Assembly: GCA_030068145.1 (NCBI GenBank)
Contig: JAPJBO010000524.1
Location: 62,001-126,000 of the forward strand
Reading direction: 5' to 3'
Source of the DNA: Diplonema papillatum
Taxonomy: Eukaryota > Euglenozoa > Diplonemea > Diplonemida > Diplonemidae
Length of the DNA stretch: 64,000 nt
The notes beneath the pieces were generated by a model. It worked only from the letters and a program-made list of their open reading frames with translations. It was not told where the DNA came from and ran no database searches. The stretch's first letter is position 1, and each line of letters begins with the position of its first letter. Of the stretch, positions 28,645 to 38,965 are shown one piece after another. A program made the position numbers and the translations under genes.

Positions 28645-31600
28645 ATGGGCCCTCCTCGGCCCGCGCGCGACGCGGAGGACTTCCGCCTGGCCATGCAGCT
28701 GTACGAGAAGAACCGGCCGCCGCCCGGCGGCGGCGGCGGCGTCTCGCGTGCGGGATGTTTTGCCCCCGGGGTGCGGCGGCCCGACAGCCCGAAGTCGCCC
28801 GGCCGCCGCCGCGGCCGTCCCAGCAAGAAGCCGGCGCCCGTCGACGGGGAGGACCTGCGCGGGGTGTGGGCCGCGCTTGCGGCCGAAGACGGCGCGCGGG
28901 GCTCCGACGCGTTCTGCCGCGACTTGTACAAGATCGCCCTCTGCGACCCTTCCCTCATGGCGGACTGCGAGGAAGCCGACACTTCGCTGCTCGACGGCGC
29001 TGGCTACTACCACACCGTCTCCGAGTCCGCGGAGGGAGCCTTGAACAACCTCGTCGCCCGCGAATCCATCGTTCAACGCGAGCTCTCAGCCGTCTCCCCG
29101 GAGCCTACCCCATCTGCCTCCGACAGCGAGGACAGCGCCGCGTTCATCGGCGCGCTGCTCGCGGGCCACGGCGAGGACGCCGCGGCGCCCGCCGAAGCCG
29201 CGCCGAAAAAGGTGGCGGCGAGGCGGGACAATCAGGGCCGGCCGCGTGAGGACCCGGACCTCGCGTACGCCATCGACCGGTATGCACCGCTTTGCTCGGC
29301 GGACGCGGAGACCCTCGGAGGCGAGTCCGACGACAACCTCCGCGGCCCCGCCGCGCCGGGGCTGCTGAGCGAGGTGTTCCGGAGCCAGGCCGCCCGCGAC
29401 GCGTCGTGCGGGTACAACGAGCTGCTAAACGCGCTGCGGAGCGTCGGGCGGAAGGTGAGGAGGGACAAGAGGGAGCGAGAGCGGCTTGCCCGCCTGGAAG
29501 AGTACCTACCGTCGGCTGCGGCCGCGGCGGCGGCGCCGCCGCCCGGGGGGTACAGCGACATCGGCGCGGCCGCACCCGTGCTGGCGCGGCCCGGCGGCCT
29601 GCAGGGGCCCACCGAGCGGGCGTCTTACCGCCGACTAGCTGGCGGCAACCCCCCGGCGCTTGGTTCCGCGGGGGCCCTGCCCTACGGGCAGGTCGCGTTG
29701 GAAGTAACGCCGGCGTCCCCGGGGGCGAGGGGTCTAGGGCAGGCGGCGGTTGCCGTTCCGGTGGGGGGAGGAGACGACGCTTCTGCGGGGGACGTCATCG
29801 CAAAGGCGGCACAGCTCAGCGGGTTCGACGAAACCCGCGTGCAGGCGTTGCTGCGCGACGTCGTCGGGACGCTCAGCTTCGAAGAAGCCGGCCGCGTCGT
29901 CGGCGCGGCGGGGTTGGCGGCGGGCGGCGGGCTCCCGTCGCCCGCCCGCCGCCGCCTCGCCCAGGTCACCCTCCGGCTCGCGCAGCGAGCCAGGCTGCCC
30001 AAGGACCACGTCGCGCGGCTCCTCACCTTCGTGACCACCCGCGCCACCGCGCGGGACCTCGTCGACGAAGTCTTCCCGCGGCCCAGCCACGCCACCAACG
30101 CCGAGCCCCTGCCTCCCGCTGGCTTCGGCACTTCCTCCAGCCCGCTTCCTCTCGACAACGTCGATCCGGTGGCCCAGCGCCTCCTCAGTCCCCCGGTCGG
30201 TAGTAAAAAAAGCAAGTCGGCTCGGTCCTTGAAAGCGAGCGGCAGCACCGTGGGGCGGAAGCAGCGCGCGCCGGGCGCGGCGTCGAATAAGAAGGAAAAG
30301 CCGCCGGCGAAGCCGAAGGCCGGCCGGAAGGCAAAAAGCGCCCCGCCGAGGAACCGGGCCAAGCCGCCAGGGCAACCCGACGGCTCGAACGACAGGGACG
30401 ACGACATTGCGATGGCCTCTACGACGGGCACTGACGACGAGAGTGCGACCGAGTTCGCACGGAGCGTTGCGAGCAGCGGATCACCTCGACAAGGGGTCAA
30501 ACCGCCGTCTTCAAGCAAGGTGAAGAAGAAGAAAAAGAAGAAGACGTCAAAGAAGCGGACGGCGCCGAGCCGAGGGAATAAAAGAAAGCCGAAGCTCAAG
30601 GCCACCCGTTCGATGCGACGGCCCGGCGGCGTTGACCATGACGCAACTCCCTTCACCTCAGACGATGACGGGCCGGACATAGCAATCCGAAGCCCCGCAT
30701 CAAGCGGCATCCAACATGCGAAACGAAACGGAGAAAATCCGGACGAACCGCCAACGGCCGAGGGGACTAGCAGCGCAGCCGCGGAGAAGATGGCGACTGC
30801 AAAACCGCGAATGGGAAAGGAGGCAGGGCTGAATGAAGCTTCTGAAGGAGCGAGTGACCACGCGTCCGCACGCAGCGACTCTGAACCCTTTTCCGCATCG
30901 GAAGGAGACAACGAGGGCACCGGAGAAGGCGCCGATGCGACGAAAACCGGCGAGAAGCTGCCGGCGGACACGCGAACCGACGAAGCCCCCGCTCTTGCCG
31001 AAAAAGACCCGACGACAACGCCGGAACGACGGCACGAAGGTGAAGGAACCCGGAGCGAAAAACCCGCCAGCCAACCGGACAACTGCGACACCGACCCGTC
31101 GTCGACAACGGGAGGAGAGAACGAGGACATCTGTGAAGATGCGAAGGAAGGCCCGCGGAGCGCGCCGCCGGGCGAGGAGAAAGGGCGAGACCACCTTCCA
31201 GGCGCCGCTTCCACGGCATTGACGACCGCAGAAGAAGACGGCGAGAGTGCGCAGGGCGGTTGGGCGGGTGTTGATGCGTCGCACAATGCTCAGCTCGCAG
31301 AGGAATGCCCCAGCTCGGCACCCGACGCCCATTCTAACGGGAGCGCGCGGTCTGTATCAGAGAACACAGCCACCGAACCGTCTGAAACCCGCAGCAGAGA
31401 CGAGGAAAGACCGACGCAACCAACCCCTCCCTCTGTTCCTCGCCGTCCATCCGTATCTCATGCCGCCCCGACGACGACGGGCTTCCAACGAGTCGGAAGC
31501 GTGTCCACACCGGGTGCGACCAAAGTGACGCAAGCCGCCCCCCTCGCTCGCCGCAAGGACCGTCCTAAGAGGGCGAGCGCGCAGCCGGCGCCGCCCGCCG

Positions 31601-32502
31601 CCTCGTTCCGGAAGCAGAAGACCGCCAAACCCCGGAAAGTCAGCCGGCCCCCCTGCAGCAGCAGGAGACCGAGCCCCGCGGGCAGCCGGGCTCGAAGCGC
31701 GGCGTCTGCGGCCAGCGAGACGCCGGGACTCGACGCGACAGGGGACCCTTGGATGCCGTCAACTCCGAAGCCAGAGGGGCTCCACGTGCTCCCAATGGAC
31801 GCGAACGCAAACCGGCAGGCCACGGGGGACAGCTCGACTTCGTCGAATTCGTCGCCTGCCGGGAGAGCGAGGAACCGACGGGCCGCCTCGGGCGTCGGGC
31901 ACAAACGGCTTTCCGCGTACCACCCGCCGGCGCTGCTGGCGCGCGCCCACTCCCACCGCCAGCTACCCGCGTCCGCCGCCGCCGCGCGGCGAAAGCAGTC
32001 GTCGCCGGTCGTCCACCTGGCCATCCCCCCCCGCACGGCCGCGCAGCCGCCCGAATGGCCTCCTCCCCACAGCCTCGTTCCCATCTTCGCGCCGCCGCCC
32101 CCAGGCAGCGCCCCGGGCAGCCCGGCCGTCCCGAATTTGCACGGGTCCCACCCCGCTCCGCAGCCCCCGCCGCGGGGCGGCTTAACGGAGAGCTTCGCGC
32201 CTGCGCCGCCGCCGGCAAGCGCGGGGCAGGGCTGCCGCCCCGCCCGGTTCTCTTCTCTGCGGCCGCCGAGCGTTGAGACTTGCTCGGTGCCGCCCGCTGG
32301 TTCGTCGCCCGACCTCGCCCGGCACGCGGGCGGGCATGCCGGCGGCTTCCGGCAGAAATCGCGGTCGGTCGCTGCGCAGTGCGACCGGTGCTCGCGGCTG
32401 GAGGCGTCGAATGCCGAAATCGCGGCTGCCCTGCAGCACCGCGTCAACGAGAATGCGGCAATGCAGTCGACTCTGTCAAGGCTTCTCGCCGCCGGCGGCT
32501 GA
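28645..32502 (+). CDS. Large charged, mostly disordered protein with an AT-hook-like motif
   Basis: ATG 28645 encodes 1285 residues. An AT-hook-like RRRGRPSKK lies at about 54-62. A helical, more globular part spans about 60-180 (DLRGVWAALAAEDG, AFCRDLYKIALCDP). A charged helix lies near 260-290 and another helical block near 385-480 (RVQALLRDVVGTLSFEEAGR). The middle 800 residues are Lys/Glu/Ser/Pro-rich and disordered, with several basic clusters (KVKKKKKKKTSKKR). The C-terminus ends in CDRC followed by a short coiled coil (LEASNAEIAAALQHR). A chromatin or nuclear role is a guess from the AT hook and basic clusters. No family is recognised. A RepA copy supplies the sequence up to 52 bp before the start. 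Confidence 0.6.
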   Translation: MGPPRPARDAEDFRLAMQLYEKNRPPPGGGGGVSRAGCFAPGVRRPDSPKSPGRRRGRPSKKPAPVDGEDLRGVWAALAAEDGARGSDAFCRDLYKIALCDPSLMADCEEADTSLLDGAGYYHTVSESAEGALNNLVARESIVQRELSAVSPEPTPSASDSEDSAAFIGALLAGHGEDAAAPAEAAPKKVAARRDNQGRPREDPDLAYAIDRYAPLCSADAETLGGESDDNLRGPAAPGLLSEVFRSQAARDASCGYNELLNALRSVGRKVRRDKRERERLARLEEYLPSAAAAAAAPPPGGYSDIGAAAPVLARPGGLQGPTERASYRRLAGGNPPALGSAGALPYGQVALEVTPASPGARGLGQAAVAVPVGGGDDASAGDVIAKAAQLSGFDETRVQALLRDVVGTLSFEEAGRVVGAAGLAAGGGLPSPARRRLAQVTLRLAQRARLPKDHVARLLTFVTTRATARDLVDEVFPRPSHATNAEPLPPAGFGTSSSPLPLDNVDPVAQRLLSPPVGSKKSKSARSLKASGSTVGRKQRAPGAASNKKEKPPAKPKAGRKAKSAPPRNRAKPPGQPDGSNDRDDDIAMASTTGTDDESATEFARSVASSGSPRQGVKPPSSSKVKKKKKKKTSKKRTAPSRGNKRKPKLKATRSMRRPGGVDHDATPFTSDDDGPDIAIRSPASSGIQHAKRNGENPDEPPTAEGTSSAAAEKMATAKPRMGKEAGLNEASEGASDHASARSDSEPFSASEGDNEGTGEGADATKTGEKLPADTRTDEAPALAEKDPTTTPERRHEGEGTRSEKPASQPDNCDTDPSSTTGGENEDICEDAKEGPRSAPPGEEKGRDHLPGAASTALTTAEEDGESAQGGWAGVDASHNAQLAEECPSSAPDAHSNGSARSVSENTATEPSETRSRDEERPTQPTPPSVPRRPSVSHAAPTTTGFQRVGSVSTPGATKVTQAAPLARRKDRPKRASAQPAPPAASFRKQKTAKPRKVSRPPCSSRRPSPAGSRARSAASAASETPGLDATGDPWMPSTPKPEGLHVLPMDANANRQATGDSSTSSNSSPAGRARNRRAASGVGHKRLSAYHPPALLARAHSHRQLPASAAAARRKQSSPVVHLAIPPRTAAQPPEWPPPHSLVPIFAPPPPGSAPGSPAVPNLHGSHPAPQPPPRGGLTESFAPAPPPASAGQGCRPARFSSLRPPSVETCSVPPAGSSPDLARHAGGHAGGFRQKSRSVAAQCDRCSRLEASNAEIAAALQHRVNENAAMQSTLSRLLAAGG

Positions 32503-32926
32503 GATGGGGGACAAGTTTCGTCAGTGCTGTTGACAAGTGTGACGCACACCTACAATGACAGGACCGGACGCTTCCTGCCAGACAGCCCAATCCGGCCGAA
32601 AGGGGGAGGGGTTTTTGTCGCAACGGCGCATCGCCACCGTCCGTTTTTGCAGGCCCCCCGGGCCTCTTCTTTGCGGCTGGCTTGCGTTGATACCTGGCTT
32701 TGCAACTACACGTTTACACTAGCCTTGCTTCCACCCCCCCCACCCTCTCAGCGAGCGAAGCTAGCTATTTCAGAAGCAATCCCTCTTTTTAACTGCGGCC
32801 TTTGAGACTGGGCTTCACCCTATGACGGCAAACGACACCTCCTTCCGCCGACAGTCCGGACTTTTCCAAGTTCCGAAATAACCTGAAAAGCAGACCAGCT
32901 AGCTTTGTTCGCCTCTTTCTTTTTTT
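32503..32926. other. No gene recognised
   Basis: 3' flank of the large gene. A C-run lies at 32733-32748. No coding frame with gene-like codon use is seen. Confidence 0.45.
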
Positions 32927-33088
32927 GTATAAGCACCTGCTTTGTAGGAAATGCTTGAGGAGACTGCCAGTTGCGATAGACAAAGGAGGTAAATGTGCTG
33001 TAGCCCACACGAAACACAGGTAAATCTGGGTTCAGTGGCGGGCGTTAGCGTTCAACAATGTGCACAAGACAGTCCCTCGAGTATTTCC
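32927..33088 (+). repeat. RepA dispersed element, internally deleted copy
   Basis: It begins GTATAAGCACCTGC and ends TCCCTCGAGTATTTCC, but lacks about 50 bp in the centre (the pyrimidine-rich part) compared with 28376-28592. Confidence 0.8.
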
Positions 33089-33737
33089 ACCATGGCACCG
33101 CAACGGATGCTCTGTCCTCAACGGGAGGCAGCACCCGAGTTGATCGAGTCTTGCTGTGTGCGTGAGCCTGCTCGTATCATAGGCACAGCTATGGGGGCGA
33201 GTGGCGGTTGTGCAGGGAAGCTGACCGGCGACTGGCCTTTCCAGGTTGCTCCAAACCGCGTCGCTGCAAAGGAGTGTTTCGTAGTCAAGAGACCCGACCC
33301 TAGAGCTACAGGGCACCGAAACCAACGAAGGCGTTGCAGGCAACGTATCTCGTCATCGAGTTGGTTTCTTCGGACATGTATTGGCAATGGAGTTACCATT
33401 GTTATCCAACTGGGCCCAAAAGGCGCCTTCTCCACATCGATTTGCCACCGACATTCAATGAGCCGTCTGCAGGCCCACCGTTACACTGTAAGTCTGTTAA
33501 TCCATTTAGTCTGAGACATGGCTGAATCCTTGAAACAAGCATATGACTACTGGCAGGATCAACCGGGTGTCTTGCCACTCAAACAAGACGGCACCGAGGA
33601 AAATCTGGCGAATCAAAGAGAGATATTCCCGGATACCAGAACGAATGCAAGTCCGTTCGCGACACCGTCCCGAGTGAGCACGATGCTACCGACGGGAAGC
33701 CGGATCCAAGACACCACACACAACGCATTATCACAGG
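33089..33737 (+). other. Spacer with a candidate 87-codon ORF (33518-33781)
   Basis: ATG 33518 opens MAESLKQAYDYWQDQPGVLP, which reads like a natural N-terminus, but the remainder is polar and the frame overlaps the start of the phosphatase gene in another frame. It could be a first exon, a small gene or chance. Nothing else is recognised from 33089 to 33517. Confidence 0.25.
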
Positions 33738-34490
33738 ATGACCTCAGCGACAAAGGAACAGCACCCCCACAGCGCGGATGAGCGGCTGATTAGCAAGGAC
33801 AGGAAAAGATGGAAGAAAACCGTCGTTGTCGACATGGACGAGACGCTGCTCCACTCGATGCTGGCCAGCCCGGCGAACGGCGGCAAAGCGCCGCCTTCGG
33901 CAACGGCGGAGCGGCAAGGGAATAAGATATGCATCCGATGGAGCGACGGGTTCGGACTAGACAGCCACCTACGACCTGGCGCAGAGCACTTCCTCGCCTT
34001 CCTGGCCGGTCGCTTCGAGGTGGTCCTGTGGACAGCGGGCACGTACCCGTACGCGAAGGAAGTGCTGAAGGTGTTGGACCCTGAGGACGCCATATTTAGC
34101 CACGTGATTTGGAGGGACAGCAGGTGGTTTCGGCCCGAATTAGACGGCCGCGGGTATGCGAAGGAGCTTGCTCGCTTAGGCCGCGAGCTGGAGACCGTCG
34201 TCGTCATTGACAACGACGCAAACGTGTGCCGGTTCAACCTCCCGCACGCCGTCATTGTCAGTGACTGGGACCGGTCGGCCGTTGTGGGCAACAAAAACGA
34301 CACCGAGTTCGCCACCATCATGTCGGTGCTGGAAGACTGGGCATCCAAACCAGACCTGCGCGCCTCGGAGCTCCTTGCCGCGACGCCGCTGCTCCACCAC
34401 ACAGATCTTGGGAACAAGATCTCCGCGCATGCAACCTTCCCGCTGCCGTTGGCTGTGCCTCCCAGCACCGCACACCCTGCGAAACTGTGA
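33738..34490 (+). CDS. FCP1/NIF-type (CTD small phosphatase/TIM50-like) HAD phosphatase
   Basis: ATG 33738 encodes 250 residues. The HAD signature is VVDMDETLLHS with Asp32 and Asp34 (DxDxT). It is followed by LRPGAEHFLAFLAGRFEVVLWTAGT (written here as its two halves LRPGAEHFLAF and EVVLWTAGT), LDPEDAIFSHVIWRD, and KELARLGRELETVVVIDND with Asp158 and Asp160. These are the motifs of the FCP1/SCP/TIM50 domain, which hydrolyses phosphoserine or phosphothreonine through an aspartyl-phosphate. Both catalytic aspartates are present, so activity is expected. There is no membrane segment or clear presequence, so RNA polymerase II tail or another nuclear or cytosolic substrate is more likely than TIM50 (inference). 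Length fits a stand-alone domain. A decayed copy of its end lies downstream. Confidence 0.85.
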   Translation: MTSATKEQHPHSADERLISKDRKRWKKTVVVDMDETLLHSMLASPANGGKAPPSATAERQGNKICIRWSDGFGLDSHLRPGAEHFLAFLAGRFEVVLWTAGTYPYAKEVLKVLDPEDAIFSHVIWRDSRWFRPELDGRGYAKELARLGRELETVVVIDNDANVCRFNLPHAVIVSDWDRSAVVGNKNDTEFATIMSVLEDWASKPDLRASELLAATPLLHHTDLGNKISAHATFPLPLAVPPSTAHPAKL

Positions 34491-34639
34491 CGGGTGCGAG
34501 GCTAAGGGACTCGAGCCAAAGCACGGCTGCTTGGAAGTGCTTTCGGGTTGTTCGGGGGCGTGGCTCCGCGGACGCGAAAAGGTCTTCGCAGCCTGCTGTC
34601 TTCTTTTGGGACGGCCTTAGCAGCACTGCGGCACTGCGT

Positions 34640-34800
34640 GTCGGTGTTACGGCTGCACATTCAAACCAAGCCAGCACGCCTCGCCGCACTGATCTTATAC
34701 AAACCCTGCACAAGATCTCTGCGCATCTGACTTCCCCGCCGCCGTTTGCTGCGCATGCCAGCACCGCACTCGCAGCGATCCTGTGGCGAGCAAGACCAGC
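34640..34800 (+). pseudogene. Decayed copy of the 3' end of the phosphatase gene
   Basis: ACATTCAAACCAAGCCAG, ACAAGATCTCTGCGCAT and CCAGCACCGCACTC follow the same order and spacing as in 34345-34480 of the intact gene, with many substitutions. No frame is retained. Confidence 0.65.
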
Positions 34801-36011
34801 AAGCAGAGCACCACGTTCATACGTGCTTCGGACGTGTGAACGTCAAAGTGCTGCTTGGCCTTCACGGGGAAACTGGCGCTGTTAACCTCAAGCGCGCCAT
34901 CCTGGGCATGGTACGCGCAACAAATCGCGGGCGTGGCCTTCTCCGGCAACAGAAGGTGGACCCGCGATGTTTACACCCCAATCTCAAGGCTGCACGACGA
35001 TCAGGTTATTCCCAACAACTGTCTTTAGTACCGACCTGAAGCTGAAGTGTCGCGGCCGTCGCGTCTGCCCAGTGCCTAGGCGCAATATCTTCGCGACACC
35101 TTCTACCCCAGTGCTCCATTGCGACGCTCATGAGTGGGCTCAACGTTGTTGTGTGTTTTAATTGTTTCTAACCTGTGCAATGCGTGTGGCACGAAGACGA
35201 GAGGTCGTGTCCGCAATCGTAGGGAAGGGGGATGCATTTCCGATTTGCGGCGCCTATCTGTCTTTAGAATACTCTCCTTTTCCCCCTTTTCGCGTGGCGG
35301 TTCTTCGCGAAAACTCGGTCAGCGGTCCAAACCTCGCATGCGACCATCTTGCATATAAGTCGAACTTTGAGTGCGTGGGCCCCTCCGAAGAAGGGCCTCT
35401 CACACTGGTTACAGGCTGCTCAGCCAGGGTTTCTGGGGAGTTTCTACTCTTCGCATTGTCGTCTGACGAGAACTGCCTTGAAGGAAGGAAGAAGTAAGAA
35501 CACGTCTTTGTGACTGGTATCACTAGCGCAAGGGAATGCTGAGTGACTGCCTTAACTTGAGGAAACGGGCTTGGGCGAGGTCACCTTCCATCCACCGACG
35601 AAGACGTGTAAAAACTTGACCTTCTTTGAACCAACCACACCCTGAAGGCTGTGCGAAGTTTTCTCATCGAAGACGGGCTAAAAGAGGCGAAAGCATGTCA
35701 CATCACGTGCGAAGAGATAACCGCGCTGCCGGCGATGCAGATTATCGCTACAGATTCTTTGCATTCTAACCCATAACTCTCATCGACCTTCGTGGTGCAT
35801 CAACTCCCTCAGTAAAACTGTGATCGCGTCCCCTCCTTCTCTCAATCGCCTGGTCTTGAATCTCGCTGGTTCGTCCGTGCGACCATCTTGCAATCGGTCC
35901 ACCGTGTGCTGAATGTCCGGAGTAGTTCCGATGAACTACATCGTCCTACTGATGCGCTCGTTTGACACATTTCCGTTATTTTTTTGTCACACATCCACCG
36001 ACCCTCGCAGG
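34801..36011. other. No gene recognised
   Basis: Mixed-composition spacer. The 111-codon frame ending at 35497 has neither codon bias nor a domain. No repeat was recognised. Confidence 0.4.
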
Positions 36012-36390
36012 AATCAAACCACCCCGGGCGGGCTTGTCTCACACTTGCTGGGTGGAGGGTGGGGGGGGGGGTGAAATGAAGAAACGACCTAGGGACAGCG
36101 ACGCCGCGGCGGTCGACTTCGAGAAGAGACGGCGGCATGCCGGGCTCGGCGCGCTCAGCAGGTTCCCGGCGCTGCGGCTGGCGGAGGGCTCGTTCGCCGT
36201 CCCCGAAACGGTGCGCATGGGCACAGGGCTGCTGCCCGTGGCCGACGCCGACGCGCCCGTGGTCGAGGAGAGCGGAGCGCGCACTATAGACAAGCTCACG
36301 TACGTCCTCTGCACCAAGCGCCTCCCCGGCTCCGCCGGCGGCGACCGACGGCTGGGGGCGGGCATCCTGCATTTCCGCAGGAATAGTTGA
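36012..36390 (+). pseudogene. 5' partial copy of the FHA gene (copy 1)
   Basis: From CGCAG|GAATCAAACCACC onward it is almost identical to the intact gene's leader and first 104 codons (ATG 36076 to TAG 36390), ending inside the codons for ILHFRRNS. The upstream pyrimidine-rich TTTTTTTGTCAC...CTCGCAG looks like a splice acceptor. It could produce a short protein but lacks the FHA domain. Confidence 0.8.
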
Positions 36391-36629
36391 GTTGCAGCTC
36401 TTGACAAAGATAGATGGAAAACAGAGGTGTTTTTCTTCTTCGCTTTTTCTCACGAACGGGGGGGTCGGTCCTGCTTTTGGCTTTGTAGGTTCTCCCGACT
36501 CCCCAATTCGTGGTTAGCACAAACTCAAGAGGTCTAGTCAACTATTCCCTGCAGTATTAGCATACTTTTAAGAAGCAAACCTTGTACAGATGCGCTCTTT
36601 TGACACCTTTCTGTTATCAACGACCCTTG

Positions 36630-36930
36630 CAGGAATCAAACCACCCCGGGCGGGCTTGTCTTACACTTGCTGAGTGGAGGGGTGGGGGGTGAAGTGAAGA
36701 AGCGACCTAGGGACAGCGACCCCGCGGCGGTCGACTTCGAGAAGAGACGGTGGCATGCCGGGCTCGGCGCGCTCAGCAGGTTCCCGGCGCTGCGGCTGGC
36801 GGAGGGCTCGTTCGCCGTCTCCAAAACGGTGCGCATGGGCACAGGGCTGTTGCCTGTAGCCGACGCCGACGACTCCGGTGTTCTCGACATGCTCGCGAGT
36901 GCTTGGGAATCCTCCCTGGAGCCTGGTTGA
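36630..36930 (+). pseudogene. 5' partial copy of the FHA gene (copy 2, start codon lost)
   Basis: It begins at the same leader after CCCTTGCAG|GAATC. The initiator ATG is changed to GTG at 36694. Identity to the intact gene ends near 36872, followed by unrelated sequence to a stop at 36928-36930. Confidence 0.8.
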
Positions 36931-36999
36931 GCACTGATCCGTACCAGAGGGACCGTACCACTGCTTACTGATGCGCTGGTTGGACACTTTTCTGTCACA

Positions 37000-37013
37000 G
37001 GAATCAAACCACC
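37000..37013 (+). promoter_or_regulatory. Probable trans-splice acceptor of the FHA gene
   Basis: ACTTTTCTGTCACAG|GAATC precedes the ATG by about 65 bp. The same AG|GAATCAAACC junction with a different pyrimidine tract occurs in both partial copies (near 36010 and 36634). Start-proximal acceptors fit spliced-leader addition (inference). Confidence 0.45.
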
Positions 37014-37066
37014 CCGGGCGGGCTTGTCTCACACTTGCTGGGTGGAGGGGTGGGAGGGGGGGTGAA

Positions 37067-38344
37067 ATGAAGAAGCGACCTAGGGACAGCGACCCCGCGG
37101 CGGTCGACTTCGAGAAGAGACGGCGGCATGCCGGGCTCGGCGCGCTCAGCAGGTTCCCGGCGCTTCGGCTGGCGGAGGGCTCGTTCGCCGTCCCCGAAAC
37201 GGTGCGCATGGGCACAGGGCTGCTGCCCGTGGCCGACGCCGACGCGCCCGTGGTCGAGGAGAGCGGAGCGCGCACTATAGACAAGCTCACGTACGTCCTC
37301 TGCACCGAGCGCCTCCCCGGCTCCGCCGGCGGCGACCGACGGCTGGGGGCGGGCATCCTGCAGTTCCGCAGGAAGCAAACGCTGGCTGCGTGCCTCGACC
37401 GGCTGCAGAGCCTCGTGCCCCCCGGCAACGACGCAGCGAGGAGGCTCGTCCGCTCGCAGGCGTTCCTCCGCGTCCTCGCGACCCAGCGCCTGCGGCAGCT
37501 CCTGCAACCGCCGGACCCCCATCCCGCCCCGTCCGGCCCCTTGGAGAGCGACGACGACGCAGACACGCCGTTGGTCGACCCGCAGCGCGCGGCGGCGGCG
37601 GGCGGGCCTCAAACCCGGCCGCTCCGCCTGTCCCCCGGCAAGGCGTACCCGTGGCTCGGCGAAGTCGAAGCGTTGACCGGCGCCTCGTTCGAAGTGGCCG
37701 CCGCCGCACCTGACGTCAGCCGTGACATCTTCTTCCCCGCGGCACCGGGCACCGCCGCGCAGGCCACCCTCGTACAGTTCAGCTGCGCGGAGGCCCCGGC
37801 TGCTGAGGAGAAACCCGGACAAAACGCTGGCGGTGCCGGGATCGGAGAGGGGGAACCGGATGCTCCGGCGTCGGTTGTAGTGCCGCTTGGGTTCGTGTCC
37901 GTGGCGGGGCGCAGCGGGGACACGCCGCCGGCGGCGCGGTCGTCGCCGATCGTCGCGAAGGCGCCGCGGAACTCGGTGCCGCAGCCCGCGCTGCGCGCCA
38001 AGCTGCGGCCGCACGCGAAGTGCATCGTGCACCACCCCAACGACACGCTGTGCCACGACATGATGCTTCCGACGCTCACCATCGGCCGCGACCCCACGAC
38101 GCCGCTCACCCTCGACATCTCGACTCCTTCTGCCGTGCCCAAGCGGATATCCCGGAAGCACGCACTCCTCGCTGCCCATCCATCCGGAATCATCATCCTA
38201 CCCCTCGGTCTCAACAGCTTCGACATCAGCGTTGGAGGCGAGGAAACGCAAACGCTGTCCACGAGCTCGCACCCCCTCATCGTGCGGCAGAGGGCTGTCA
38301 TCACCGTCGTCGATGTGACGATTGTTCTCATCCCGGGCTGTTAA
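37067..38344 (+). CDS. FHA (forkhead-associated) domain protein
   Basis: The start is ATG 37067, the first ATG after the conserved leader and the one shared with copy 1; the frame is open further upstream but without support. The protein has 425 residues. The N-terminal part is basic (MKKRPRDSD, FEKRRRH) and then Pro/Ala-rich. The C-terminal 90 residues form an FHA domain: LTIGRDP, a serine-containing RISRKHALL loop, then IIILPLGLNSFDISV and RQRAVITVVDVTIVL. FHA domains bind phosphothreonine peptides, often in DNA-damage or nuclear signalling. The conserved Gly-Arg and Ser-Arg-Lys-His are present; the usual Asn-Gly after the histidine strand is replaced by LNSF. Partial copies flank it on both sides. 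Confidence 0.8.
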   Translation: MKKRPRDSDPAAVDFEKRRRHAGLGALSRFPALRLAEGSFAVPETVRMGTGLLPVADADAPVVEESGARTIDKLTYVLCTERLPGSAGGDRRLGAGILQFRRKQTLAACLDRLQSLVPPGNDAARRLVRSQAFLRVLATQRLRQLLQPPDPHPAPSGPLESDDDADTPLVDPQRAAAAGGPQTRPLRLSPGKAYPWLGEVEALTGASFEVAAAAPDVSRDIFFPAAPGTAAQATLVQFSCAEAPAAEEKPGQNAGGAGIGEGEPDAPASVVVPLGFVSVAGRSGDTPPAARSSPIVAKAPRNSVPQPALRAKLRPHAKCIVHHPNDTLCHDMMLPTLTIGRDPTTPLTLDISTPSAVPKRISRKHALLAAHPSGIIILPLGLNSFDISVGGEETQTLSTSSHPLIVRQRAVITVVDVTIVLIPGC

Positions 38345-38507
38345 CCCACACACCCACACCGCCGCTAGATAGTTCAATTCGCGCGCAAAACCCCCTGTCG
38401 CTGGGTTGAAAGCTGAAGGTGTGAGATCGAAATCGCAGAGGTCCCTCTGTTGTCGGTTTTTGATGCCGCTCGACTTCCTCTCCGATTTTTGCCGAAGCCC
38501 GTCGAAG

Positions 38508-38965
38508 TTCGGCGAGCTGCGACCGCGCGCCAAAGGCAGTGTCGATCATCCCTGTGACACACAATGCTGCGGGCACTTTCCATCGGCCGTGACCCTCCCG
38601 TAGCTCACCATCTCGACTTCGTCTGCTGACCTCAAGCGCAGGTGTGGACAAGGCAGCAACAGTTGGGTACCTCACCGTTGCGGCAGCGAGTATTTCTATC
38701 GGGTCTCGGTGCCGTGTCCAACGCTGGACGACGACCGCACCCTCAGGACAGGGAGACCTGAAGAACGACGCGGACGCGACCCGGGCTAATTAGCCTTGAG
38801 GCAATGTCGCAGGTCCTTCTCCGGCTCACACAGTCAAACTCGATTTTGTACACTCAGGGGAAATAGGGTCACCTGTGTTGTCTTCGGGATAGAAACCAGC
38901 CTTGCTAGCTCATGACCACTGTGCTCCTCCTTCTCCATTCATCCGTCTGGAATCATCCCGAGTGA
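38508..38965 (+). pseudogene. Decayed 3' copy of the FHA gene
   Basis: 38508-38575 matches about 37995-38075 and 38580-38645 matches about 38082-38145 (CATCGGCCG, then CATCTCGACTTC, GACCTCAAGCG). 38928-38960 matches about 38172-38200 (ATCCGTCTGGAATCATC). There are many substitutions and stops. It complements the 5' copies upstream of the intact gene. Confidence 0.6.

Noticed and set aside
29682..31286. 534-codon minus-strand frame inside the large plus-strand gene
   Set aside because: It is the complement of G/C-ending codons and Ser/Pro-rich without a fold. The plus frame has a start, an AT-hook-like motif and a coiled-coil end.
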